Positions 1-6,222 of a DNA stretch of 11,511 nucleotides are shown here, in pieces. Source of the DNA: AC-69 sp046728055 (GTDB lineage: Bacteria; Actinomycetota; UBA4738; HRBIN12). The stretch's first letter is position 1, and every line of letters begins with the position of its first letter. The position numbers and the translations under genes were made by a program. A model generated the notes under the pieces. The model searched no databases. It worked only from the letters and a program-made list of their open reading frames with translations, and was not told where the DNA came from. Location: contig JBKPDU010000092.1 of assembly GCA_046728055.1 (NCBI GenBank), forward strand, positions 1-11,511, in the 5' to 3' direction.

Positions 1-1
1 G

Positions 2-106
2 TTCAAGGAGCCACTGTTCGCTCCCCCGCCCCTTCTGAAGCGGATGGTGGCCGCGGGGCATCTCGGCCGCAAGACCGGTATGGGCTTCTACGACTACAGG
101 AGCTAG
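2..106 (+). CDS. 3-hydroxyacyl-CoA dehydrogenase, C-terminal end (partial)
   Basis: Only the last 34 codons are present; the gene enters from the left edge and ends at TAG 104-106. The visible peptide ends LLKRMVAAGHLGRKTGMGFY followed by DYRS. The pattern LxxMVxAGxLGRKTGxGFYxY is typical of the end of the 3HCDH C-terminal domain in 3-hydroxybutyryl-CoA dehydrogenases (Hbd/PaaH/FadB2 type). The NAD-binding Rossmann domain and catalytic residues lie outside the window, so substrate range cannot be judged. From the family, the enzyme would interconvert 3-hydroxybutyryl-CoA and acetoacetyl-CoA in the cytosol. That suits the thiolase and crotonyl-CoA carboxylase/reductase further along. It converges on the glycosyltransferase gene, with 21 nt between stop codons. 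It could also be the end of a longer multifunctional FadB-like protein, though those usually carry a second 3HCDH repeat. Confidence 0.8.
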   Translation, partial: FKEPLFAPPPLLKRMVAAGHLGRKTGMGFYDYRS

Positions 107-126
107 GTCCCTCTTCTCGCGGGACC
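106..126. terminator. Possible bidirectional stem-loop between convergent genes
   Basis: GGTCCC at 106-111 pairs with GGGACC at 121-126 around a 9-nt loop, giving a six-pair GC stem almost exactly filling the gap between the stop codons of the dehydrogenase (+) and the glycosyltransferase (-). There is no clear T-tract on either side, so it is not a textbook intrinsic terminator. Position is the main argument. Confidence 0.4.
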
Positions 127-127
127 C

Positions 128-1255
128 TCACTTCGATCCGAACGCTTGGTCGTACACCTGGAGTGTGAGGCGAGCCGTCTCGTCCCAGGAGAACCGCTCG
201 GCCTGTCGGCGACCCCGCATCGCCAGCCGCTCGGCGAGGTCCAGATCCGTCAGCACCGACTCGATCGCTCGTGCGATCTCGCGCACCGACCGGGGGTTCA
301 CACCGAGAGTGGCGTCTCCGGCCACCTCGGGGATGGCGGAGGTGTCCGATGCAATGGTCGGGATCCCCCGGGCCATGGCCTCGATCAACGGGAGCCCGAA
401 GCCCTCGTACAGCGAGGGATAGACGAAGGCGGCAGCAGCTCGGTACAGGCCGTCGAGATCGGCCTCGGGCACGGCCCCAGTCATCACGATCTCGCCCGGG
501 CCCGACAACGCGATCTCCCGCATCAACGCGTCGTGTCGCCATCCGATCGGCCCGGCGAGCACCAGCGCATGGGGGAGACCGGTCGCGGCGACCCGGCGGT
601 ACGACCGGATCAGGCGGACCAGGTTCTTCCGGGGCTCGAGCGTTCCCACGAAAAGGATGTAGGGCTCGGGGACCTTCAATCGCGACAGGATGGCGTCGGC
701 GTCGACACTGCCCACGCCGATGGAAGTGGCCAGCGGCACGACGTGCAGCCGGGCGGGGTCGACCTTCGTCCGTGAGAGCAGGTCCTCGGCGGTGTTGCGC
801 GAAGGGGTGAGGATGGCGTCGGCCCGGGCGACGGCCGCTCGCACGCCCAATCGGTGCATGTATCGCCACGTCCGAGGGAACATCGAGGGGTAGAACTCGA
901 ACGCAAGGTCGTGGACGGTCACCACCAGGCGCTGGCCGGGCCCGGCAGGTGGAACGGCCGCCGGATTCGTGGCGTGGACGATCTCGGTGGCCTGGAGGCT
1001 GGCCGGCAGGGCCGGGCGCCCGGTCAGGGCCCACCTCGGGTACAGCGTCCGGATGGGGGCCGGGAGCTCTTCCACCCAGAAGTCGCGGATCCAACGTTCG
1101 GGCGGGCCCTCGTGGTCGAACCTGGAGTGGAACAGCCGGATGTCGATGGCCGGATCCTGACGAGCCATCGCCGGAACGAGATTTCGGATGTACGTCCCGA
1201 TCCCGCCCGGGGTGTGGAACCACAGCTGGTCGACGTGGACGGCGACACCGGTCAT
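128..1255 (-). CDS. Glycosyltransferase family 4 (GT-B fold)
   Basis: A 375-aa protein, normal length for a cytosolic or membrane-associated GT4 enzyme that moves a sugar from a nucleotide-sugar donor to a glycan or lipid acceptor. The N-terminal Rossmann half has the glycine-rich acceptor loop PGGIGTY (about residues 16-22) and VVTVHDLAF (111-119). The C-terminal half has the donor-site motif VGTLEPRKNL (203-212) and the EX7E signature in YEGFGLPLIEAM (E284 and E292). It lacks a signal peptide and transmembrane helices. I chose ATG 1255 because it overlaps the cupin stop codon as ATGA (1252-1255), which implies translational coupling. A GTG at 1273 would add six residues and is less likely. 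It is the last gene of the carboxylase operon and ends against a convergent gene. Sugar and acceptor cannot be told from sequence; resemblance to mannosyl- and rhamnosyltransferases is only general. Confidence 0.9.
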   Translation of the reverse strand: MTGVAVHVDQLWFHTPGGIGTYIRNLVPAMARQDPAIDIRLFHSRFDHEGPPERWIRDFWVEELPAPIRTLYPRWALTGRPALPASLQATEIVHATNPAAVPPAGPGQRLVVTVHDLAFEFYPSMFPRTWRYMHRLGVRAAVARADAILTPSRNTAEDLLSRTKVDPARLHVVPLATSIGVGSVDADAILSRLKVPEPYILFVGTLEPRKNLVRLIRSYRRVAATGLPHALVLAGPIGWRHDALMREIALSGPGEIVMTGAVPEADLDGLYRAAAAFVYPSLYEGFGLPLIEAMARGIPTIASDTSAIPEVAGDATLGVNPRSVREIARAIESVLTDLDLAERLAMRGRRQAERFSWDETARLTLQVYDQAFGSK

Positions 1256-1557
1256 CGCCCGGCCTCGATGCACTCGACGCCCTGGAGCCCGACCGTCGCC
1301 GCGTGCTCGATCCCGGGTGCGAGGTCCAGCCGGTCGCCCGCCGACAACTCGACGTCACCCTCTCGAGTGTGAAACGTGATCGAACCCGCCAGGCAGAACA
1401 GGACCTTGTGGTGGGGATGCGAATGCCAGCCATAACGGTCCCCAGGACCGTTGATCCAGGAGCGAGACGGCGAGCATCCCTCATCCGCCAGCAGCGCGAT
1501 GGCCTCCGACCGGTCCTGCACGATGCCAGTCACCAACGTCGCGCCGCTCACAGGCAC
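1252..1557 (-). CDS. Small single-domain cupin protein
   Basis: About 101 aa with one cupin barrel. Motif 1 is GDRYGWHSHPHHKVLFCLAG (residues 39-58), with H45 and H47 as probable metal ligands. The usual glutamate of motif 1 is replaced by lysine (K51). Motif 2 is GDRLDLAPGIEHA (about 74-86), with H85 as the third histidine. Small cupins of this type may bind a metal or a small ligand, or act as isomerases or sensors; nothing here fixes a substrate. The frame stays open far upstream, but that part overlaps the preceding gene in another frame and reads as low-complexity Arg/Ser sequence. I therefore place the start at GTG 1557, with GTG 1551 as an alternative; GTGAG upstream is a weak ribosome site. 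It starts 25 nt after the small gene upstream, and its TGA overlaps the glycosyltransferase ATG, so it belongs to the same operon. Confidence 0.75.
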   Translation of the reverse strand: MPVSGATLVTGIVQDRSEAIALLADEGCSPSRSWINGPGDRYGWHSHPHHKVLFCLAGSITFHTREGDVELSAGDRLDLAPGIEHAATVGLQGVECIEAGR

Positions 1558-1582
1558 GTATTTCTCACTGCCCCGCTGCCAT

Positions 1583-1843
1583 CTAGGTGGTGTCGCCTCT
1601 GCCGTGGAGTGATGGAACGCCGGGACGCACGAACGAAACTCGGGCCGCAACGCCCCAGGCAGTGTCCATGTGTCGCCGGACCTGGAGCGCCCCGAATCCG
1701 GTGGCCTCGATCCGTCCGGCCAGGACCCACGGGTCGGGGTGCGGGCTCTCCTGGAGGAAGTACCGCTCGAGGGCGAGCAGGATGGCGCGCTCCTCCTCGC
1801 GGGTGAGGCCGATCGGGACCTCGAACCGTCGCTCCTCATTCAC
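1583..1843 (-). CDS. Small protein next to carboxylase, candidate epsilon-like subunit
   Basis: An 86-aa soluble protein starting at GTG 1843, whose GTG overlaps the carboxyltransferase stop as GTGA (1840-1843). The two are therefore probably translationally coupled. The sequence has an amphipathic helix rich in Glu and Leu (LTREEERAILLALERYFLQE, residues 13-32), then PDPWVLAGRIEATGFGALQVRR (about 36-57) and a basic, loosely ordered tail. Actinobacterial acyl-CoA carboxylases often have a small epsilon subunit of about 60 to 90 aa encoded directly after the beta subunit, with a charged helix followed by a Trp/Arg-containing segment. Position, size and general layout match, but I do not see a clear family motif, so the role is inferred. 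It would stabilise or stimulate the alpha-beta carboxylase complex. The alternative is an unrelated small protein of unknown function. Confidence 0.65.
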   Translation of the reverse strand: MNEERRFEVPIGLTREEERAILLALERYFLQESPHPDPWVLAGRIEATGFGALQVRRHMDTAWGVAARVSFVRPGVPSLHGRGDTT

Positions 1844-3426
1844 AGCGGGATGTTCCCGTGCTTGCGGGCCGGGACGACCTCGCGCTTGGTGACGAGCATC
1901 CTCAGGGATCTGATCAGCCGGGCCCGCGTCTCGGCCGGCTCGATCACATCGTCGACGAAGCCACGCTCCGCAGCCACGTAGGGGTTGGCGAACTTCCGCT
2001 GGTATTCACCGATCAGTTCTGCTCGCCGGGCCGCGGGGTCCTCCGCCTTCTCGATCTCCTTCTTGTTGACGATGTTCACGGCGCCGTCCGGTCCCATGAC
2101 CGCGATCTCGGCCGTGGGCCAGGCGAAGGAAACGTCGGCGCGCAAGTGCTTGGAGTTCATGACCAGATACGCTCCGCCGTATGCCTTCCGGGTGATGACC
2201 GTCATGCGGGGGACCGTGGACTCGGCGAAGGCGTACAAGAGCTTCGCCCCGTGCCGGATGATCCCGCCGAACTCCTGGGCCGTTCCCGGGAGGAACCCCG
2301 GCACGTCCACGAACGTGACCAACGGGACGTTGAAGGCGTCGCAGAACCGCACGAAGCGCGAGGCCTTCTCGGAGGACTCGATGTCGAGTGTCCCGGCGAG
2401 CACCTTCGGCTGGTTGGCCACCACCCCGATGGTCCTGCCGTCGAGCCGGGCCAGCCCGACCACGATGTTCATCGCCCAGTACGGAAAGACCTCCAAGAAC
2501 TCACCGTCGTCCACCACACGACGGATGACTTCGTGCATGTCGTAGGGCTCGCGGGCCGAGTCGGGGATCAAGTGCGTGAGGCCCTCGTCCCGCCGCTCCG
2601 GGTCGTCGACGGGCGCATACGACGGCGGATCCTCGAGGTTGTTCGATGGCAGGAAGGAGAGCAGGTGCCGCACCATGGCCAGGCTCTCCTCTTCGTCCTG
2701 GGCCACGAACGAGGCCACCCCGGAACGGGATGCATGGGTCATGGCCCCGCCCAACTCCTCGAACGACACCTCCTCGCCGGTCACGGCCTTGATCACATCG
2801 GGTCCGGTGATGAACATGTGTGATGTCTCTCGCACCATGAACGTGAAATCGGTCACGGCTGGGGAATACACGGCACCCCCGGCGCAGGGCCCCAGGATCG
2901 CGCTGATCTGGGGAATCACGCCGGACGCCCGGACGTTCCGATCGAAGATGTACCCGTAGCCGGCCAGCGACGCCGCGCCTTCCTGGATCCGAGCCCCGCC
3001 CGAGTCGTTCAGCTGGATGAACGGCGCGCCCGTCGACATGGCCAGGTCCAGGACCTTGCAGATCTTCTGGGCGTGTACCTCGCCGAGCGATCCCCCGAAC
3101 ACCGTGAAGTCCTGGGATGCCACGAACACCTTCCGCCCGTCGATGGTGCCGTGGCCCGTGACCACCCCGTCCCCGGCGGGACGATTGCGCTCAATCCCGA
3201 AGTCGTGGGAGGAGTGGACGGCGAATGGGTCCGTCTCCTGGAACGATCCCGCGTCGAGCAGGAGGTCCAGGCGTTCCCGAGCGGACAGTTTGCCGCGTTC
3301 GTGCTGCTTGCGGACGGCCTCCTTGCGGTGGGCGTCCAGCAACGCCGCCTTGCGCTTGCGAAGCTCCTGGACCCGCTCGTCGACCGTTCGGACCGGAACC
3401 TGGGGGCGCTCCTCGGTCTTGGCCAT
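1840..3426 (-). CDS. Acyl-CoA carboxylase carboxyltransferase (beta) subunit
   Basis: A 528-aa carboxyltransferase, normal length for the PccB/AccD5 family. It transfers CO2 from carboxybiotin to acetyl-, propionyl- or similar CoA esters, giving malonyl- or methylmalonyl-CoA in the cytosol. Visible family features are GERGKLSARERL-like QHERGKLSARERLDLLLD (41-58), FGGSLGEVHAQKI (110-122), DSGGARIQEG (141-150) and GPCAGGAVYSPA (179-190) in the N-terminal crotonase half. The C-terminal half has DVPGFLPGTAQEFGGIIRHG (374-393), the oxyanion-hole region RKAYGGAY (413-420) and FAWPTAEIAVMG (434-445). Residue 421, after AYGGAY, is Leu where propionyl-CoA-specific enzymes have Asp. The start is ATG 3426, which gives the family N-terminus; upstream in-frame codons do not look coding. 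No biotin carboxylase/biotin-carrier alpha subunit is in the window, so it must be encoded elsewhere. It is the first gene of a four-gene operon. Confidence 0.95.
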   Translation of the reverse strand: MAKTEERPQVPVRTVDERVQELRKRKAALLDAHRKEAVRKQHERGKLSARERLDLLLDAGSFQETDPFAVHSSHDFGIERNRPAGDGVVTGHGTIDGRKVFVASQDFTVFGGSLGEVHAQKICKVLDLAMSTGAPFIQLNDSGGARIQEGAASLAGYGYIFDRNVRASGVIPQISAILGPCAGGAVYSPAVTDFTFMVRETSHMFITGPDVIKAVTGEEVSFEELGGAMTHASRSGVASFVAQDEEESLAMVRHLLSFLPSNNLEDPPSYAPVDDPERRDEGLTHLIPDSAREPYDMHEVIRRVVDDGEFLEVFPYWAMNIVVGLARLDGRTIGVVANQPKVLAGTLDIESSEKASRFVRFCDAFNVPLVTFVDVPGFLPGTAQEFGGIIRHGAKLLYAFAESTVPRMTVITRKAYGGAYLVMNSKHLRADVSFAWPTAEIAVMGPDGAVNIVNKKEIEKAEDPAARRAELIGEYQRKFANPYVAAERGFVDDVIEPAETRARLIRSLRMLVTKREVVPARKHGNIPL

Positions 3427-3435
3427 GGTCCCCGG

Positions 3436-3441
3436 AGTGTA
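3436..3441 (-). promoter_or_regulatory. Putative -10 box for carboxylase operon
   Basis: TACACT on the minus strand lies 9 nt before the ATG at 3426. A start site 6 to 8 nt downstream would leave a leader of at most about 3 nt, so the mRNA may be leaderless. GGGG just before the ATG is too close to be a good ribosome site. The hexamer 17 nt upstream (GCCGTT) is not a recognisable sigma-70 -35 box. Confidence 0.45.
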
Positions 3442-3495
3442 GCGCCCGCATCGGCCCGAACGGCCGGCCACGGTCGAGGTGTCAGTGGGGACTCC

Positions 3496-3501
3496 TACGC
3501 T
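3496..3501 (+). promoter_or_regulatory. Putative -10 box for Fe-S nuclease gene
   Basis: TACGCT lies 7 nt before the ATG at 3509, so transcription would begin at or within a base of the start codon (leaderless). There is no Shine-Dalgarno sequence in between. No convincing -35 box is seen. Confidence 0.4.
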
Positions 3502-3508
3502 CGAGCGT

Positions 3509-4468
3509 ATGGAGCCCACCGGCGAGCTCACCGCTTCGCAGCGCCGGACCTTCGAGCGGCTCATCGGGCCGGGCGAACGTCCCCTCTTCCCTCCCGACGT
3601 CGTCTCGCATCTGCGTGACTACGTCGAGGAAGCCGTCCGGGCGGTCGAGCTCCCCGAGCCGCTGTGGCTCGGCAAGTCCAACCTGAACGACCTGGCCCGG
3701 TGCGCCGGCCTGTTTGACGCCGTCCGGGCGGGGGAGCGTGGCCCATTCACGTTCACCCCTCGATTCGCGGCCGGGCGGCTGGCGCACAAGGCGGTGGAGC
3801 TCGAAGTGGCCGGGCGGGAGGACCGGGATCTCCACGGCCTGGTGGAGGCGGCGGTGGACCGACTGGTCGACGACGAGGCGTTCCGAGGGTTCTGGGATGG
3901 CCTCGATGCCCTTCGGCGCGACGAGACGCTGATGGACGCGGTCAAGACGCTCGAGCTCTTCCGGTCGACCATGCCGCCGTTGAGACTGATGCGACGAGAG
4001 CTCGCCCCCTCGACCGAGTGGCACGTCCGGGTCGAATTGCTCGGCGGTGCCGTGGTGCTCAGCGGAACGATGGACCTCGTGCTCGGCTCGGGCTGGCCGG
4101 CGGAACCAGGACGGGCCACCCGCCTGGCCATCGACCTGAAGACCGGACGAGCCTGGCCCGAGCACGCCGAGGACATGAGGTTCTACGCCCTGTTGCTCGC
4201 CCTGCGGTTCGGGGTGCCACCGTATCGGGTGGCCACGCTGTATCTGGATTCGGGGGAGTGGCAGGCAGAGGACGTGGATCAGCGGATGCTCCACCGGGCC
4301 GCCGAGCGGGTGATCGGAGCCGTCCGATCCGCGTCGGCCTCGGAGGCTGGACGGGACGCCGAGCTGTCGCCCGGGCCCTATTGCCGATGGTGTCCTCGGG
4401 CCGCCGTGTGCCCGGTGAGCGCTTTCCGTCCCGAGCGGGATCCGGTCTCGGCCCCTGCCGAAGCATGA
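3509..4468 (+). CDS. Stand-alone PD-(D/E)XK nuclease with predicted 4Fe-4S cluster
   Basis: A 319-aa protein of the RecB/AddB/Cas4-like nuclease group. Motif I is GRLAHKAVELE (residues 89-99, H93). The metal-binding core is GTMDL (D189) followed by IDLKTG (D209, K211), the D-x-K of PD-(D/E)XK enzymes. Four cysteines are placed as in AddB and Cas4: C65 in LARCAGLF near the N-terminus, and C292-x2-C295-x5-C301 at the C-terminus, the iron-staple arrangement that holds a 4Fe-4S cluster. The usual Gln of the following QxxxY helix is replaced by Asp (D222 with Y226). It would cut or process DNA ends in the cytoplasm. No helicase, cas1 or cas2 is nearby, and the protein is longer than a typical Cas4. 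ATG 3509 was chosen because of the -10 box just upstream; GTG 3479 would add ten residues. It is divergent from the carboxylase operon across 82 nt. Confidence 0.85.
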   Translation: MEPTGELTASQRRTFERLIGPGERPLFPPDVVSHLRDYVEEAVRAVELPEPLWLGKSNLNDLARCAGLFDAVRAGERGPFTFTPRFAAGRLAHKAVELEVAGREDRDLHGLVEAAVDRLVDDEAFRGFWDGLDALRRDETLMDAVKTLELFRSTMPPLRLMRRELAPSTEWHVRVELLGGAVVLSGTMDLVLGSGWPAEPGRATRLAIDLKTGRAWPEHAEDMRFYALLLALRFGVPPYRVATLYLDSGEWQAEDVDQRMLHRAAERVIGAVRSASASEAGRDAELSPGPYCRWCPRAAVCPVSAFRPERDPVSAPAEA

Positions 4469-4473
4469 GCTCC

Positions 4474-4502
4474 TTGTCGCATCGGCTGCCGCCGCCTATG
4501 GT
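4474..4502 (+). promoter_or_regulatory. Sigma-70-type promoter of crotonyl-CoA carboxylase/reductase gene
   Basis: TTGTCG (4474-4479), exactly 17 nt of spacer and TATGGT (4497-4502) make the most consensus-like promoter in the window. Initiation near 4509 would give a leader of about 29 nt containing the GAGAGG ribosome site. It lies just after the nuclease stop codon, so the gene can be transcribed independently. Confidence 0.6.
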
Positions 4503-4524
4503 GCGTTCACTCAAGGATCCCCGC

Positions 4525-4530
4525 GAGAGG
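4525..4530 (+). promoter_or_regulatory. Ribosome binding site fixing a TTG start
   Basis: GAGAGG ends 7 nt before TTG 4538-4540. This spacing supports the rare TTG as the true start of the crotonyl-CoA carboxylase/reductase gene. Confidence 0.65.
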
Positions 4531-4537
4531 TCGAGCG

Positions 4538-5779
4538 TTGGCCAAGGATGCGTACGAGATCGGCGAGATCCCCCCTGTTGGGGAGATCCCCCAGCGGATG
4601 CATGCCCAGCTCGTCCGGCCCGACCGGTTCGGTGAGCCGGAGAAGTCCATCCAGGACGAGCTGATCGACGTTCCGCCGATCCGGGCGGGCGAAGCCCTGG
4701 TCATGGTCATGGCCGCCGGCGTCAACTTCAACAACGTATGGGCCGCTCGAGGCGTCCCCGTCGACGTCACGAAGACGCAGGCACGATGGGGGGAGCCGAC
4801 CGACTTTCACATCGTCGGCTCGGACGCCTCTGGGGTCGTCACCGCGGTCGGGGACGGCGTGTCGAACGTCGCGGTCGGTGACCACGTCGTCGTGCATGCG
4901 GGCCAGTGGGACGCCGACGATCCATGGGTCCTCGCGGGGAAGGACCCGGGACTCGCGGCGAGCTTCCGGGTGTGGGGCTACGACACGTGCTGGGGCTCGT
5001 TCGCCCAGTTCACCAAGGTCCAGGCCCATCAGTGCCTGCCCAAGGCTCCGGGCCTGTCGTGGGAGGAGGCGGCCGGTCCAACGCTCACCGGCTCGACCGC
5101 GTTCCGCATGCTTCACGGCTGGCCGCCGCACACGGTCGAGGAGGGGGACGTCGTGCTGGTGTGGGGAGGCTCGGGCGGCCTTGGCTCGATGGCCATCCAG
5201 CTCGTCACGCTTGCGGGCGGCAAGGCAGTGGCCGTGGTCTCCTCCAGAGAGAAGGGGGAGTACTGCAAGACCCTCGGCGCGGTCGGCTACGTCGATCGCA
5301 CGGAATTCAGCCACTGGGGGGTTCCCCCTCGCTGGGACTCTCCGGAGTGGAAGGAGTGGTTCGACGGGGCCAAGGCTTTCGGGAAGGTGATCTGGGACGT
5401 CCTGGGGGAGCGGCGAAACCCGCGGATCGTGTTCGAGCATCCTGCCCAGGACACCATCCCCACGTCGATCTTCGTCTGTGACCGCGGGGGAATGGTCGTG
5501 ATCTGCGCCGGGACGAGCGGGTACGACACCGTGGTGGACGTTCGGTACCTGTGGTACCTGCAGAAGCGGTACCAAGGGTCCCACCTGTTCAACGACGAGC
5601 AGGCCGCCGCGTTCAACGACCTGGTCCGTGGCGGGCAGATCCAGACGACGCTCGGCCACGCCTACCCGTACGAGGACACCGGCCACGTCCACCAGCTCAT
5701 GGCCGAGGGCAAGCTCCCTGAAGGCAACGTGGCCGTCCTGGTCAACGCTCCCTCAACTGGCTTGACCGGCCTTCCCTAG
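4538..5779 (+). CDS. ccr: Crotonyl-CoA carboxylase/reductase
   Basis: A 413-aa medium-chain dehydrogenase/reductase that reduces crotonyl-CoA with NADPH while fixing CO2, giving ethylmalonyl-CoA. The N-terminal catalytic domain has AAGVNFNNVWAA (59-70), characteristic of this family, and VWGYDTCWGSFAQF (145-158). The nucleotide-binding site is VLVWGGSGGLGSMAIQL (206-222). The C-terminal part has FEHPAQDTIPTSIFVC (299-314), GGMVVICAGTSGY (317-329), RYLW (336-339) and QGSH with H349, which aligns with the CO2-binding His described in the Kitasatospora enzyme. The usual GYET/GFET Glu, which I take as another CO2-site residue, is Asp here (D149). The start is TTG 4538, backed by a spaced ribosome site. 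The protein is slightly shorter than the 430 to 450 aa common in the family. It converges on the epimerase, overlapping by 4 nt. A plain enoyl reductase is less likely given the full-length family match. Confidence 0.92.
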   Translation: MAKDAYEIGEIPPVGEIPQRMHAQLVRPDRFGEPEKSIQDELIDVPPIRAGEALVMVMAAGVNFNNVWAARGVPVDVTKTQARWGEPTDFHIVGSDASGVVTAVGDGVSNVAVGDHVVVHAGQWDADDPWVLAGKDPGLAASFRVWGYDTCWGSFAQFTKVQAHQCLPKAPGLSWEEAAGPTLTGSTAFRMLHGWPPHTVEEGDVVLVWGGSGGLGSMAIQLVTLAGGKAVAVVSSREKGEYCKTLGAVGYVDRTEFSHWGVPPRWDSPEWKEWFDGAKAFGKVIWDVLGERRNPRIVFEHPAQDTIPTSIFVCDRGGMVVICAGTSGYDTVVDVRYLWYLQKRYQGSHLFNDEQAAAFNDLVRGGQIQTTLGHAYPYEDTGHVHQLMAEGKLPEGNVAVLVNAPSTGLTGLP

Positions 5780-6180
5780 CCGGCGTCCTGGACCAACTCA
5801 AGGAGGACGCCGCCCATCCCCGCGGGATGGACGAACGCAACCGTGGTCCCCTGCGATCCGGAACGAGGCGATTCGTCGACCAGCGGAACCCCCGCGGCCC
5901 GCAACGTTTGGAGCGTGGTCGCGACATCGTCGACCCTGAGCCCCAGATGGTGAAGGCCCGGACCGCGCTTGGTCAGGAATCGGCCAACCGGCGTGTCCGG
6001 GGCGAGCGCCCCCAGCAGCTGGATGCGAGAGTCGCCCACCTCGAACAGCACCTCGACCACCCCCTGAGACTCCACGACCTCTCGGTGGAATGGCTCGAGC
6101 CCGAGCGTCCGTCGGTAGAGCTCGACCCCCGCGTCGAGATCCTCGACCGCGATCCCGACGTGATCGATCCCGGTCAGCAT
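5776..6180 (-). CDS. mce: Methylmalonyl-CoA/ethylmalonyl-CoA epimerase
   Basis: A 134-aa glyoxalase-fold (VOC) protein, the usual size for this epimerase, which inverts the alpha carbon of methylmalonyl-CoA and, in organisms with the ethylmalonyl-CoA pathway, ethylmalonyl-CoA. It starts with IDHVGIAVEDLDAGVELYR (5-23), whose H7 is the first metal ligand. VVEVLFEVGDSRIQLL (41-56) holds E43 and Q54, GLHHLGLRVDD (75-85) holds H78, and GVLLELVQ (124-131) holds E128. These fit the His/Gln/His/Glu metal site known for the family. ATG 6180 is supported by GGAGGG at 6187-6192, 6 nt upstream. The open frame runs on past 6180, but that part is arginine/proline-rich and does not resemble the family. It is convergent with crotonyl-CoA carboxylase/reductase, sharing a stop region, which supports a role on the product of that enzyme. 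Confidence 0.92.
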   Translation of the reverse strand: MLTGIDHVGIAVEDLDAGVELYRRTLGLEPFHREVVESQGVVEVLFEVGDSRIQLLGALAPDTPVGRFLTKRGPGLHHLGLRVDDVATTLQTLRAAGVPLVDESPRSGSQGTTVAFVHPAGMGGVLLELVQDAG

Positions 6181-6222
6181 GACCTGCCCTCCGGTCTTCT
6201 CCGAACCAAAACGCGAGGAGGC

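Noticed and set aside
3..1484. Very long open frame on the minus strand across the glycosyltransferase and cupin region
   Set aside because: Its translation is arginine/proline/serine-rich with no family motif, and it overlaps two recognisable genes in other frames. This is usual for GC-rich DNA.
3509..4468. Cas4 of a CRISPR-Cas system
   Set aside because: The cysteine pattern matches, but the protein is longer than typical Cas4 and there is no cas1, cas2 or repeat array in the window.
4511..5692. About 390-codon open frame antisense to crotonyl-CoA carboxylase/reductase
   Set aside because: Low-information translation opposite a fully conserved enzyme; long antisense frames occur opposite every gene here.
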